Below, piece by piece: positions 23,400-34,645 of a DNA stretch of 64,000 nt. Origin of the DNA: Mytilus trossulus (taxonomy: Eukaryota; Mollusca; Bivalvia; Mytilida; Mytilidae); assembly GCF_036588685.1 (NCBI RefSeq), contig NC_086383.1:55689448-55753447 (forward strand). Direction: 5' to 3'. The position numbers were made by a program, and so were the translations under genes. Positions within the stretch are counted from its first letter, which is position 1; every line of letters begins with the position of its first letter. Below the pieces are notes generated by a model. That model worked only from the letters and a program-made list of their open reading frames with translations, was not told the origin of the DNA and did not search any database.

Positions 23400-23583
23400 T
23401 CACACATCCAGGAAAATAATCTAGGATCCTTTAAAACAGTCTATTGAACTGAGGACAGAGGACTCTTAAAATATATACTTTTATTGTGTATATTAATGAT
23501 CTTTATTTATGTTGTGTCACATACTATAAATATGTAGTTTTATGGCAATAAAGATTTGAATTGAATTGAATTGAATTGAATTA
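23400..23583 (+). mobile_element. Likely 3' end of a LINE with (GAATT)n tail
   Basis: The block ends 'GGCAATAAAGATTTGAATT' followed by several more GAATT units (to 23581). A polyadenylation-like AATAAA followed by a short repeat tail is typical of many non-LTR retrotransposon ends. No reverse transcriptase remains upstream. Confidence 0.45.
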
Positions 23584-24044
23584 TGTTTATGGTATATGAG
23601 TAATTGAAAATTTGGCAGCAAATTATGCTCTCCAAATTTTTCACACATTAAACATCGAAATGTTTTTTTTCATAGAAAAAAAAAGAACAGTAGTCATTTT
23701 TGGGTATTACAGTAATAAAACTAGAGGGGTTATTTATGGAAATTTTTATAAACATTTATAAAAAAAGGTTATAAACCTCAATTTACCTCGTTGAACTAAA
23801 CCTTGTCTTCAATTATCAAACGCGAACACAACACCTTCTTATTTTAACTCATTTTCGTTAGACAACGTATAACAAATGTTAACAAAACGTAAAGTACAGA
23901 AAAGGTGGTATCATCCCTCCTTCTTGAACATGTTGAAAGTAACATAAAAATGTTCCTGAAGATTGTTTACACATGGTGTACACACTGAAACCTGTCGGAA
24001 TATTTACGGTTAAAAACTATGTTAAGATATTGAATGAGTGAAAA
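23584..24044. other. Spacer, no recognisable feature
   Basis: AT-rich sequence without exon-like stretches or repeats that I recognise. Confidence 0.4.
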
Positions 24045-24800
24045 TAGACTCATCATAGATACCAGGATGAAAATTTTTATATTTACGCCAGACGCGCGTT
24101 CCGTCTACAAAAGACTCATCATTGACTCTCGAATAAAAAAATGTTAAAAGGACATATAAAGTACGACGTTGAAGAGCATTGAGGACCAACATTTCCTAAA
24201 AGTTTTGCCAAATACAGCTTAGGTAAATAAAGGCAACAGAAGTATACCGCTGTTCAAAATTCATAAATCGATAGAGAAAAAACAAATCCGTGTTACAAAC
24301 TAAAACCGAGGGGAAAGTATCGAATATAAGAGAACTACGACACATCAGAGACACAACACCGAAACGTAACACATACAAAAACGAACTTTAATGTAACAAT
24401 GGCCATTTTACTGACTTGGTACAGGGCATTTTATGAAAAAATGGTGGGTTGAACCTGGTTTTGTGGCATGCCAAACCTCCCGCTTTAATGACAGTGTTAA
24501 TTATAACATTAAAATTGACAACATAACACGACAGCTAGGGTTACAATAAATAAACAGATAAATGGGAGAAAATATAGGACATAGAAACAACGAATAATAG
24601 CCATCAAAAGGTAACAGGTAAAAATATATTTTTATACGCAGACGCGCGCTACGTCTACACAAAACTATGCTCAGATATAAAAAGTTTGAAAGCAAAAACA
24701 ACTACAAAGTTGGAGATCGACGAGGACCAAAAGTTCCAAAAAGTTGTGAGGTCAGTGTTATCCGCCTGGGACAAAAACATCATCATTATCAGGAATAATA
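24045..24800. repeat. Composite of R3 and a second dispersed repeat
   Basis: Bases 24045-24215 are R3 ('CCAGACGCGCGTTCCGTC'). Bases 24225-24800 are alignable with 56965-57510: 'GTTCAAAATTCATAAATCGA', 'GGTTGAACCTGGTTTTGTGG' and a second R3-like end 'CAGACGCGCGCTACGTC'. A partial relative is at 45475-45735. Short minus-strand frames across it are shadows. Confidence 0.6.
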
Positions 24801-25765
24801 CATAGTTCTGCAAACAGTGTTTTTTTTTTAAATGACTATATAATAGATATACATGATTAAACTGAAGTAGTAATCTATTCCTGAGGTAGAAAAGCCTTAT
24901 GAATTCGTTGCCATAAGACAACATTGAAGCCAAAACTAGTGCTCTTCAATTAGGATAAGTTTCTACTCGTGCCGCACTCTTGATGCTCCAATAAATCGCA
25001 AAATGTCTAGTTTATAAGAATAATACCAGACTATAATACCAAGTGTCAAAGCAAGTTTGTAATGATGCCCTTTTAAATTATTACCCACTGTGTTGTAGAA
25101 TGCCTTACAACTTATTTTATAAAATGGAAAAATCAAAAGGTCAAACAAATTTAACGAATGGAAAACAACTGTCATAATTCTTACTTCGTACAGACATTTC
25201 CATATGAAGAACATGGAAGAAAGTCGTAAACTATGTAAGAGCTGATATTTAGTGGAAATTAAATTATACATCCTAATCTATTTGAAAATTCTAACGCATG
25301 AATTACAAAACTATTATTTTAAATATAAGGTATGTTCTGGAATAGTTTAAAAAATTTAATCCACGTGAATCTAATCTCAATACTTATTTCGTAAAGAAAT
25401 ACCCGGCTGTATTATATATCATTCGAAAGCTTATTATCTGTACTTTTTGTTTTGTTCGGTCTTAAAAAAATCGTATGATCATTTCCGTTAAATCAAGGTC
25501 AAAGGTCAAGATTAAACTTTCACAATTTTGGTGATAATTAAGAAAGAATCTTTAAACTGATTCTTGTACGATAAAATTTCACGAAAGAATTTATGACACG
25601 TATAGAACATGATACAGCAGTTATAACTGAAACAAAAATGTGAGGTTAGTTGCGCAATGTTTGCCGAAAAATGCAATTTTAGGTAAATAATCTTTTTTTT
25701 TTTTTTATCACAAATCCAAATTTGTCTAATGTTATCATTATTTGTTTGCTAAAAAATCAAATACA
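24801..25765. other. Spacer, no recognisable feature
   Basis: AT-rich. The 102-codon minus-strand frame at 24963-25271 shows no motif, and no splice pattern or conserved partner supports it. Confidence 0.35.
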
Positions 25766-26330
25766 TCTAGGTGATCTCAGATGCTCCATAGGGTAAGCAG
25801 ATCCTGCTCCACATGTGGAACCCGTCATGTCGCTCATGTAAATACTTACCTGGTGATAAGTTTTGCACGGTAAATAAGTTCATTTGCTCACTGTAATATA
25901 TATAATCAATTCGTAATTATAATACATTAAACCACAATTTTTTAAACGTTCTTTACTAAAAGAAATGTGACCGATATCAAAGAGACATTCAATCTCTTAA
26001 GTTGGATACAAATTGCGGAGCCATAACTGTCAACCAAATCGTAATGGCGTCCATTAAATTTTCGAAGAGATGATTTCAACTTCGCATTATGAACTCTAGT
26101 TAAAAACCAGGTTCAACTTAATTACCATGTTTTCTTACATGTCCTGTACCAAGTCAGGAATATTGAAGTTGTTACCAAAAAGTTCGTTTCTATGTTTTGG
26201 CGTTAGTTTTTGTTGCACTTCATCAGTGTTCCTGTTGTTCCTTTGTTTTTCTCTTATAGTTGATGTGTTTCCCTCGATTTTAGTTTGTTACCAGGATTTG
26301 TTTTCTCAATCAATTTAAATCTTTTGAATA
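25766..26330 (-). mobile_element. R7 tail with a scrap of Penelope-like coding sequence, then an R6-type repeat
   Basis: On the minus strand, bases 26090-25945 resemble the end of the reverse transcriptase frame (region encoding 'LRKFYGRHHELVDRY' in the copy at 40.4 kb), and 25860-25770 resemble the tail ('GATCCTGCTCCACATGTGGA' on the plus strand). Bases 26100-26330 are a dispersed repeat with 'CCTGTACCAAGTCAGGAATA'. The frame at 26127-26318 is a shadow. Confidence 0.5.
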
Positions 26331-27059
26331 ACAGTATACTACTTGTGTCTTTATTTAATAGTGTTCTTTCGAGCAGCTACCCTCTGTCAAGTTAAACATG
26401 AAAGTAAATACAAGCTCTGGAATAGCGTATCAATTGGTAGATATATACTCCAGATGCAAACGCTGCTTGAATGCTACTATATAGAAATAAATTATCTCTT
26501 TTGTCGCAAAGTTTTGTTCTCAACCAGCCCTCAACATCAATTTCTAGATATGTCCTATTTCATTTTCAATGGGATATATGCGTTCAAACTTTTGAAGAAC
26601 ACACGTTTTTCAATATTTATGAATGAATTCTGTGACATTTCAGTTTTAGTAATCAGTTTTTGATTTGTTTAATGTCAATACCTATTTCGTAAAGAAAAAA
26701 AAAGTGTTTGTATTTATAGGCGAGTGTAATTTTTTAGTATGGCTGTTACAATACACATTGATAAGTCGAGGTTTCATCCCCTTAGTATCCAGCAATTGCA
26801 TGATGACCGCATATATCTTTTACCGTTAAATGTTTTCACATTCTTGGGAATTTGTTTTTTAAAATCTTATATTGACTTCATACACTGTTTATAAAAGAAG
26901 TGCTTAAAATCTGTGTTTTCGTAGATGGCGGTAACATGGCATTGTGCAACTATAATCATATAGTACAGATGTTGAGCTTTAGGTTGACATATAATTTAGC
27001 CGTATGTTAGAAAGGTTCATTACAAATTTAAATTTAATGGTAAAAGGCACTCCACTATT
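26331..27059. other. Spacer, no recognisable feature
   Basis: The 106-codon frame at 26343-26663 has no signal peptide, cysteine pattern or known domain and is probably chance. Confidence 0.35.
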
Positions 27060-27660
27060 ATATCGTTCTTTTGTTTTGTTGTCTGTTATACCAGTATTAT
27101 ACAAAGTACCATTTCTGTAACTATTGTTAGTAACTTACAGTAATGTATCTTTTTGCTACATTGTATGCCAATGATCGAGTTGTGCCTCTCATGGGCACAT
27201 ATTCCTTAAACTAGCTGTATGTGTATTTATTTTCTTGTTATCTGATTTTTACGAATTACGTATTGACAATGAAAATTCAAGAGCCAAGTGCGGTACCTTA
27301 ACAGTGGTTTTCTAGTGTAATTCGTAAAATGTATGTTATTAGAAAATGTTGTGCCGTGGGCAAATATTTAACAGTTTCTGTTTTTTTTCTTTAAATTTTG
27401 TTAATGGTTTCAGATAACACATCCATCCAACTAAACGAGATCATGAAACATTGTACAGGCTATTCGGTTGGAAAGCTTTCTATCTTTTGGTTTTTACTTT
27501 TTGGTTGCTTTCTTATTAAAGTTTACTGCATAATTCTGTTTATTTGAATGCCGATTTGACATCCAACATATCAAGTATGAATTCTATCTGCCATGGCCAA
27601 ACATTCCGGTATTACGTAATTCCTGTCCTGTCTTGTTTTGTTTTATAGAGGTCTGTTTTG
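27060..27660 (+). repeat. Duplicated block shared with 15.05-15.64 kb
   Basis: Alignable by eye with 15050-15640 in the same orientation, more diverged than the promoter duplication. It ends in 'AATTCCTGTCCTGTCTTGTT', like the partner. No coding content. Confidence 0.5.
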
Positions 27661-28434
27661 CTTTTTCGTTGTACAAGTGTTGTATTTCGTCCTTTTTAAT
27701 TTTTTTTTTTGTTATTATAAATCATCTTACTGTATATATGGCTTTATTGGTGTTGTTTATTTCGTAGTTTTCCTTTTGTAATGTATTTTCTGTACTTCTT
27801 TGAGTGTGTGATTGTTTGATCGCTTGATATCTTTCATGTTAAACTATTATGTGTATCATTAATAACACATAAAATTGATGAAATAAAAAAAAGAAACATG
27901 TTATTTAGAGTCGTGTTGAAATTTGGGTCATAGGCATTGATACCACGATTTTTAAATGTAAATAATACTACAATAGATATGTTCTGACCTCAAATTTAAG
28001 AATTAATTATGTTTTGTTTAAAAAATAGTGTGATTATGTGGTGAAAGTAAAAGTAAATTGAACATGTCATTTAAAGTCATATGAAACGACTGACTGGTGC
28101 AAAAGAAATGTTGATCCAATTATTTCACCAATGCATGTATACATCATAAACTAAGTCCTCTGTGCACGTTTTTTTTTTCGCAAACATATCGTATAATCGT
28201 CATTTTTTTTCTTTCTCTCTCTGTTATGATGTGAAAAATGGCATCTACTTCATTGTCGTATTTGAAGCCGTAATTTACCAATTGTCACCTGATAGTAAAC
28301 ATTGATCTCGTGTATAACATGAACAATCATATAATAGTTTATTTTAATGACAGAGTCATGCGTATTGCGAGTACCCGATTTTTACGAGTTGGTCACGCGA
28401 AGGTCATTTGTATACTGATGTATACATTTATATA
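27661..28434. other. Spacer, no recognisable feature
   Basis: AT-rich sequence with T-runs; no exon or repeat that I recognise. Confidence 0.4.
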
Positions 28435-28795
28435 TTGTTATGCTTTTACTTTTCTACACTGGTTAGAGGTATAGGGGGAGGGTTGAGATCTCACAAACAT
28501 GTTTAACCCCGCCGCATTTTTGCGCCTGTCCCAAGTCAGGAGCCTCTGGCCTTTGTTAGTCTTGTATTATTTAAATTTTAGTTTCTTGTGTACAATTTGG
28601 AAATTAGTATGGCGTTCATTATCACTGAACTAGTATATATTTGTTTAGGGGCCAGCTGAAGGACGCCTCCAGGTGCGGGAATTTCTCGCTACATTGAAGA
28701 CCTGTTGGTGACCTTCTGCTGTTGTGTTTTTTTATTTTGGTCGGGTTGTTGTCTCTTTGACACATTCCCCATTTCCATTCTCAATTTTATGAAAA
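28435..28795 (-). repeat. Pieces of R1 and R2 on the reverse strand
   Basis: Bases 28440-28570 match the R1 tail in reverse ('AGGGGGAGGGTTGAGATC', 'CATGTTTAACCCCGCCGC'). Bases 28640-28795 are R2 in reverse, extended by 'GGGGCCAGCTGAAGGACGCC', which the copy at 31.98 kb also has. Confidence 0.6.
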
Positions 28796-29101
28796 TATGT
28801 CTGCGAATTGCTTCCCGGATGCAAGCAATTAAAAAAAGTGTAAAGTTCTTCTAAATGTGGACGACTTTAAAAAAAAATCTTCAGAAAAAAGTATATGTAC
28901 ATAAGTTTTAAAAGGAAAACTACCCATTTATTTATTAAAAACATATGCATAATTTTTATTTAATTTGAGGTTTGATATGACTTTAAGACAAATACAATTA
29001 ACAAAGTTATGCGATATCTGTTTAATTTAATTTCAAATTGAACGTATTTTTACTGTTCAGTCTTCACTTTTAGTTACAAAAAGAAATATGTTCTGGGCCA
29101 T

Positions 29102-31262
29102 CTATAATTTTTCTCGATCAAATTCTTCTATAGTGATAAGTCCATCTTTATCTTCGTCCATGATTGACCAATGGTGAAACACGGTCGTGTTGTCCGTTAT
29201 GTGCATCTGTTCTAAGGCTTTGCTGAACTCAAACTGTTCCATCATCCCATTTCTTTACAAAAAATAAGAGTTATAAAAGATATTTTGAAAAATAATAGTT
29301 CAATCATTTTGTTGTTCATTAACTGTTAAGAATGCACCAAAAGGAATGTATATATTTTTTCATATATATGTATAACACTGGTGTAAAAATATTCAGTCGC
29401 CTATCACAATTGCATTATACGTATATATGTGCAATAATTCTGATACGCAAATTAAGTAAATATGTATGGGTTACAATGTAGCAAGATGAAGCTGTTGATC
29501 ATTTGCAGTAAAAGGCCGGTTGATTAGTATTATTGTGTAACAAGATAAAAATATTCAGATTCTGACCTATTTCATTTAATATATGGTGATACAAGGACTT
29601 GTATTTTTGTCTTTCTATATCACCAATAAGTTTCTAATCGACTTCTAAATGATGTCTTCCTACATCATCAAGTGTCTAATTGAGGTTTGACTGTTGTCCA
29701 ACTATATCGCTAAGTGTCTTTTCGTGTTTAGAATGATTACCTCCTGCGTCAGCAAGTGTATTAATGAACTCAAACTGTTCCATCATCCCATTTCTTTACA
29801 AAAAATAAGAGTTATAAAAGATATTTTGAAAAATAATAGTTCAATCATTTTGTTGTTCATTAACTGTTAAGAATGCACCAAAAGGAATGTATATATTTTT
29901 TCATATATATGTATAACACTGGTGTAAAAATATTCAGTCGCCTATCACAATTGCATTATACGTATATATGTGCAATAATTCTGATACGCAAATTAAGTAA
30001 ATATGTATGGGTTACAATGTAGCAAGATGAAGCTGTTGATCATTTGCAGTAAAAGGCCGGTTGATTAGTATTATTGTGTAACAAGATAAAAATATTCAGA
30101 TTCTGACCTATTTCATTTAATATATGGTGATACAAGGACTTGTATTTTTGTCTTTCTATATCACCAATAAGTTTCTAATCGACTTCTAAATGATGTCTTC
30201 CTACATCATCAAGTGTCTAATTGAGGTTTGACTGTTGTCCAACTATATCGCTAAGTGTCTTTTCGTGTTTAGAATGATTACCTCCTGCGTCAGCAAGTGT
30301 ATTAATGAGTTTTAAATGTCCTAGTACAGTGTCTAATTGTGTTTTGTATCATGTCTTAGTACTTCGCTTAAAGTTTGTTCATATTTTGAATTATGCCCTA
30401 CTACATGTTTCTTATACAGTTTTGAATGATACTCAGCAACATCGATCGTCCAGTGTCAAATAAAGTTGAATGCTGACTTTCTACACCACTTATTGTCTTA
30501 TAGAGGTTTGAATGATGCCTTACAATACCGCCAAGTTTTTCATTGAGTTTCGAATGATGCCCTACTGCATTACCACGTGTATAATTTAAAAGTTTGGAAG
30601 GATGCTCTACTTCATCGCTAAGTGTCTTTGCGTGTTTTGAATGGTGAACGCCTTCATCACCAAATGTTTAAATGAATTTCAAATTATGTCCTAGTGCATA
30701 TCAAAATGTCTACTCGTGTTTTGAATGATGCTCTTCTTCTTTGCCAAGCGTCTACTTGAATTGTGAATGATGTCTTCCTACATCACTAAGTGACTTAACC
30801 ATTATTAATTTAAAGCAATACTTTCCTTATGCGAAAAAGTAACGTCATTCATTGAAAAAAAATGCAGATAAATGTTAACGGACAGCAACAATACTACACC
30901 AAACCATGACATATATGAAGGGTGATAACTTTTGATGTAAATGTGAATCATTTTTTCAACTATCGATAATTGTTTGTTGATTGTACTCACTTGTTGATAT
31001 CTAGGCCAATAAACGTCATATATGTAGACCTATCGGTAGTATCATGTGACAATTGACGTTTTCGTCTGCCGCCGCATCCCCCCTTACGACAATTGCATCC
31101 ACAACAAAATATGTTACATCTTTTATATCCACAGCAAGGTGTTGGTTTAGTGCAGTCGCCGCAACGTCCTCCGCGTTTACGACGACAACATGCCCCGTTT
31201 GCGTTTTCCATGATAACAGAACAAATAACAAATAGAAGCGTCAACCGTAGAAGTAATGACAT
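29102..31262 (-). CDS. MytM: Mytimycin-like antifungal peptide precursor, gene D
   Basis: Coding exons 31262-30991 and 29252-29102 join in phase 2 to give 140 residues, the shortest of the four. The signal peptide (residues 1-23) lacks four residues near its start compared with the others. Residues 24-69 are the 12-cysteine peptide, starting 'ACCRRKRGGRCGDC', strongly basic, ending in furin-type 'RRKR'. The EF-hand part has loops starting 'DINKNG' and 'DEDKDG' and ends 'EEFDREKL'. The donor is GTGAGT and the acceptor GTAAAG, both sound. Intron 1 is about 4.3 kb and contains a minisatellite, an R2 copy and a LINE fragment. Intron 2 contains a perfect tandem duplication that copies the acceptor and the first bases of exon 3. 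Apart from this, the gene looks intact. Confidence 0.87.
29224..30305. repeat. Perfect 541-base tandem duplication at the exon 3 border of gene D
   Basis: Units 29224-29764 and 29765-30305 appear identical over their full length. Each starts 'TGAACTCAAACTGTTCC', inside exon 3, and ends 'CAGCAAGTGTATTAA'. The second unit therefore carries a spare acceptor and the first 29 bases of exon 3 (29765-29793) inside intron 2. Identity implies a very recent event, or an assembly artefact. Confidence 0.9.
30306..30800. repeat. Decayed minisatellite in intron 2 of gene D
   Basis: Eight or more loose copies of a roughly 50-base unit with the theme 'CATCACCAAGTGTCTAATTG' then 'TTTTGAATGATG'. Spacing is uneven and copies differ strongly. 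The theme begins at about 29620 and is shared with introns 2 of genes A and C. Confidence 0.55.
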
Positions 31263-31339
31263 CTACAAAACAAAGGACTTCATAAAGAAAAGATCGTACT
31301 ATGGATATAAACATTTCTGTATATATTGACTGATGAGAT

Positions 31340-31812
31340 GGTAAACAGTAATATGTCGTTCTAGTTTTGACTGTTGGGAATGTACACAGCAGTTTTACTA
31401 ATAAGTAAGGAAACTTCAGCATGTCGTTCTAGCTATGAATAACGGTAACTTAAACAGCTATTTTACTGGTGTGAATAAAAAAGCGAAATGTCGTTTTGGT
31501 TTGACTGATGTGAATATAAACAGCAAAATGTCAGTCTAATGTTGTCTAAAGGGAATTGCAACAGAGATTTGACTGATTAAAATGAAACAGCGAAATGTTT
31601 TTTTTCAATTTTGACTAATAAAACTCTGAACAGCAACATGTCGTTCTAACTTGGGAAAGTGATCAGAGATTTAACTGATTGATGTGAATGGAACCAACGA
31701 CATTTCGTTCTAGTTTTGATTAGTGGGAATGTAAGCAGCGACATGTCTTCTAGTTTTGACTGATTGCAATGTAATTTGCGATTTGACTGATGTGAAAGGA
31801 AACAACGACACG
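31340..31812. repeat. Decayed minisatellite in intron 1 of gene D
   Basis: About eight loose copies of 'ACATGTCGTTCTAGTTTTGA' followed by 'CTGATGTGAATG..AACAGC', spaced by roughly 50-60 bases. Single traces occur at the same place upstream of exon 2 in gene A (about 5040-5070) and gene C (about 17920-17975), so the unit predates the gene duplications but was amplified only in D. Confidence 0.55.
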
Positions 31813-31844
31813 TTGGTTTTTTTTAAATATAATATTTAAATGTT

Positions 31845-32010
31845 ATAAAATTGAGAATGAAAATGGGGAATGTGTCAAAGGAACAACAACCCGCCCGTAG
31901 AAAAAAAAAAACTACAGCAGAAGGTCACCAACAGGTCTTCAATGTAGCGAGAAATTCCCGAACCCGGAGGCGTACTTCAGCTGGCCCCTAAACAAATATA
32001 TACTTGTTTG
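31845..32010 (+). repeat. Dispersed repeat R2
   Basis: Contains 'ATGGGGAATGTGTCAAAG', 'GAAGGTCACCAACAGGTC' and 'GCGAGAAATTCCCG', extended by 'GGCGTACTTCAGCTGGCCCC'. Lies in intron 1 of gene D. A short piece recurs at about 32165-32215. Confidence 0.6.
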
Positions 32011-32760
32011 TTTATACACGTAACATACATGCACGTTTCATATGATATTATCCAAATGTTGGAGATACAAATCCGGTATCTTTTCCTCGTCTGTGTCATC
32101 ACCAAAAGAGATTTTTGTACTTGCCATGAGCAACAAAAGATACACCATATGAGTAACAGGGTCTACCCACATCTGCTCTTTGACACATATCTCGTTTCCG
32201 TTCTCAATTTTGTTCTTTTTTACATCAGTCAAAAAAGTTAGTAAAATTCCAAATTGGGGGCTTTAATCTTATTTTTTGGTAGAGTTCTTGTGACGTTTAG
32301 TCTTTAGTTTGACATGTAGTGTTTTGTGTACCATTGCTTGGCCTTTTTTTTTTAAAGATTTTATATTTTTGGCATACATAAGTTATACATTCATATTAAT
32401 TACACCGATTGAGTTTGCGTATAAAATATTGATAACATTGATAAAAATACATCAAAAGTCCCCTAAAGACACACTACAATCTACACAATAATTTATCTTT
32501 ACTCAGTATAATTGACATTTAATTTTTTGTACTTTTAACACCTGGATTACCTTGTAATGTGTCGGTCAGTGATTTTATAGGTAACATGCTCGACATTGTA
32601 AATGCGTGTATTTTATATTTCTATTGTTGGATGTATAATGTTCGAAAAATGAAAGGAAAGTACAAATTATTAAGTCACTCACTAATGTATAAGATTTATC
32701 ATAAGTTTTATTTCAGCTGCAAAATTTTCTTTTTTGGAAGATAATGATTTATTCATAGAT
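32011..32760. other. Intron 1 of gene D, minor repeat pieces
   Basis: Bases 32260-32345 resemble a short R7 tail. The open frames here (32008-32241, 32309-32491, 32559-32744) lack motifs and are probably chance. Confidence 0.35.
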
Positions 32761-32773
32761 TCATTTAAAATTC

Positions 32774-34645
32774 TCAGTTCCCGTTTTGCATATGATATGA
32801 TTGACTGGAAGTAAAACTTTTAGACTGATATTTGATTATATTCCTACATTTCCAAATAATCAATTTAACTGTATTCATAATCGTATTAGTTATGACATTG
32901 TACTTTTTGTTGTAATCGTACATTCCTAGTATGATAAGTTCTTCGCTCAATGGAATATATACTGTGTTATTAAGTACATTATATTTTTTAAGCGCATCAA
33001 AAATGTGTTCCAAAACAACCATTATAATGTTACAGGTGTGAAAAATGTGTGTGAGAGTTTCGTTTCATTTGATTTGCCGATTCTAAATAGTTTTTGCTCC
33101 GTATAGATAATGTTGTGAAGAATTTTCCGGCTAATTTGATTTGCTTTCCTAGAGGATATACATTTATTTAAATTTATCCAGATCTTTTTCCACGGTAATT
33201 CCGAATTATACTGAATATTCCATTTTATTTGACAGTTTGGAACTATATCTAAATTTAACGTATATTGGATTAATTTCAAAGATATCTCACTTGGGATTAC
33301 TACTTTATTCTGTTTATCATAGAATTCAAATATATTTTTAATGTAATGACCATTTTTTTTTGGGGGGGGGGGGGGGGGGTTCGGGATCAACTTGAACATT
33401 TTTTAGTCTGTCCTTTAACAATTTTGGAAAAGCTTTTTTCAGCCTTGTCCATTCCGAGATCCAGTTTCTTTTATCTTTAAGAATATTGTATATGAAGTTG
33501 TCACTTTTGTTATTTTTCGTTTCTTCAACCCAAGTATCTTTTATTGTATGAATTCCACTTTTTCCGAAGTTAGCGAAAAAATAGGTTTTTTGTTGTATTG
33601 AATTTTTATGTTTCCAAAAAGTTGTTGGTTTAGGATGTCGTTTTTATTTATTGGACTTTGTATACTTAAAAATTTTGACCACGTTTTTAAAATTAACTCA
33701 AGATAGTATTTTGGAAAATTTTCCATTTGTAATCCTCGTAGATCCGAACACTTAAAAAATTATCACAATTATATTTGATATCAAACTTCTGTAGCCACCA
33801 TTAGGCTATTGTGTTCCAGTTATCGGTTTTTGATCTTAAAATCGTTTGCAAACTTTTGATTTGTTTGGATTTACTGAACGAGTCTATATTGATTATACCA
33901 ATCCCTCCTTTCTCTACCGGTAAGCAACACACGTCCCTTTTAATTAAATTTACTTTTCCCTCCCATATAAAATTCCACATGACATTGTTTATTTCTTTTT
34001 TATATTTTTCAGGTATACCTCGCATTTCGATTTCGAATCCTATTTTAGATATAATCAATGATTTTAATATTAAGATACTGCCCTTCAATGTTAGATCACG
34101 AGATTTCCAAACCTCAAGACACGCCTTAATCTTCTTTATTTTTTCTAACCATATATCTTTTATATCAACACTGTATCCATGCATAACTCCCAATGCTTTA
34201 ATTGGTTCGCTTGACCACCTAATTTTTTTATATTTTGGTATTCTATTTTTCCAACGACCCAAATATACCCCTACAGTCTTTTCATAATTTATCTTAGCTC
34301 CCGATGCTTTCTCATATATTTCTTAAACCTTGAATGATTCCTCGATTGATTCCTCTGTTCTATTAAAAAATTGTGTATCGTCTGAAAACATGTTAATCTT
34401 AACCTCTTTCTTTTCATTTTCTATGTTAGGGTGGGGTAAATTTATTCCTTGAATTTTTGGATTAGCCCTAATTGTGGCTGCCATCGGCTCTGCTTGTAAA
34501 ATGTAAAGCATCGGCGATATTGGACAGCCCTGACGTATTGGTCCAGAAATTAGGACGTATCTTGATAGAAAACCGTGAGTCACTATCGCTCGGGCAAAAA
34601 TAATCACGAATATAATGCCTACCCATGTCAAAACAACCAATTAAA
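32774..34645 (-). mobile_element. 5'-truncated LINE fragment, reverse transcriptase of L1/Tx1 type
   Basis: Minus-strand frames at 34640-34323, 34262-33801, 33726-33541, 33399-33022 and 33022-32774 follow one another as one broken C-terminal half of a non-LTR retrotransposon polyprotein. The first has the reverse transcriptase motifs 'IRQGCPISPMLYILQAEP' and 'FSDDTQFF' (usual catalytic FADD altered to FSDD). The second has the thumb-region 'LTLKGSILILKSLIISK' and 'PVEKGGIGIINI'. The later ones fit the C-terminal tail with tryptophan-rich motifs. Frameshifts and stops separate them, so it is dead. It lies in intron 1 of gene D in the same direction as the gene. An 18-base G-run (33362-33379) interrupts it. 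Confidence 0.75.

Noticed and set aside
24655-24933. 92-codon minus-strand frame similar to one at 57226-57507
   Set aside because: The similarity is explained by a shared dispersed repeat; there is no protein motif.
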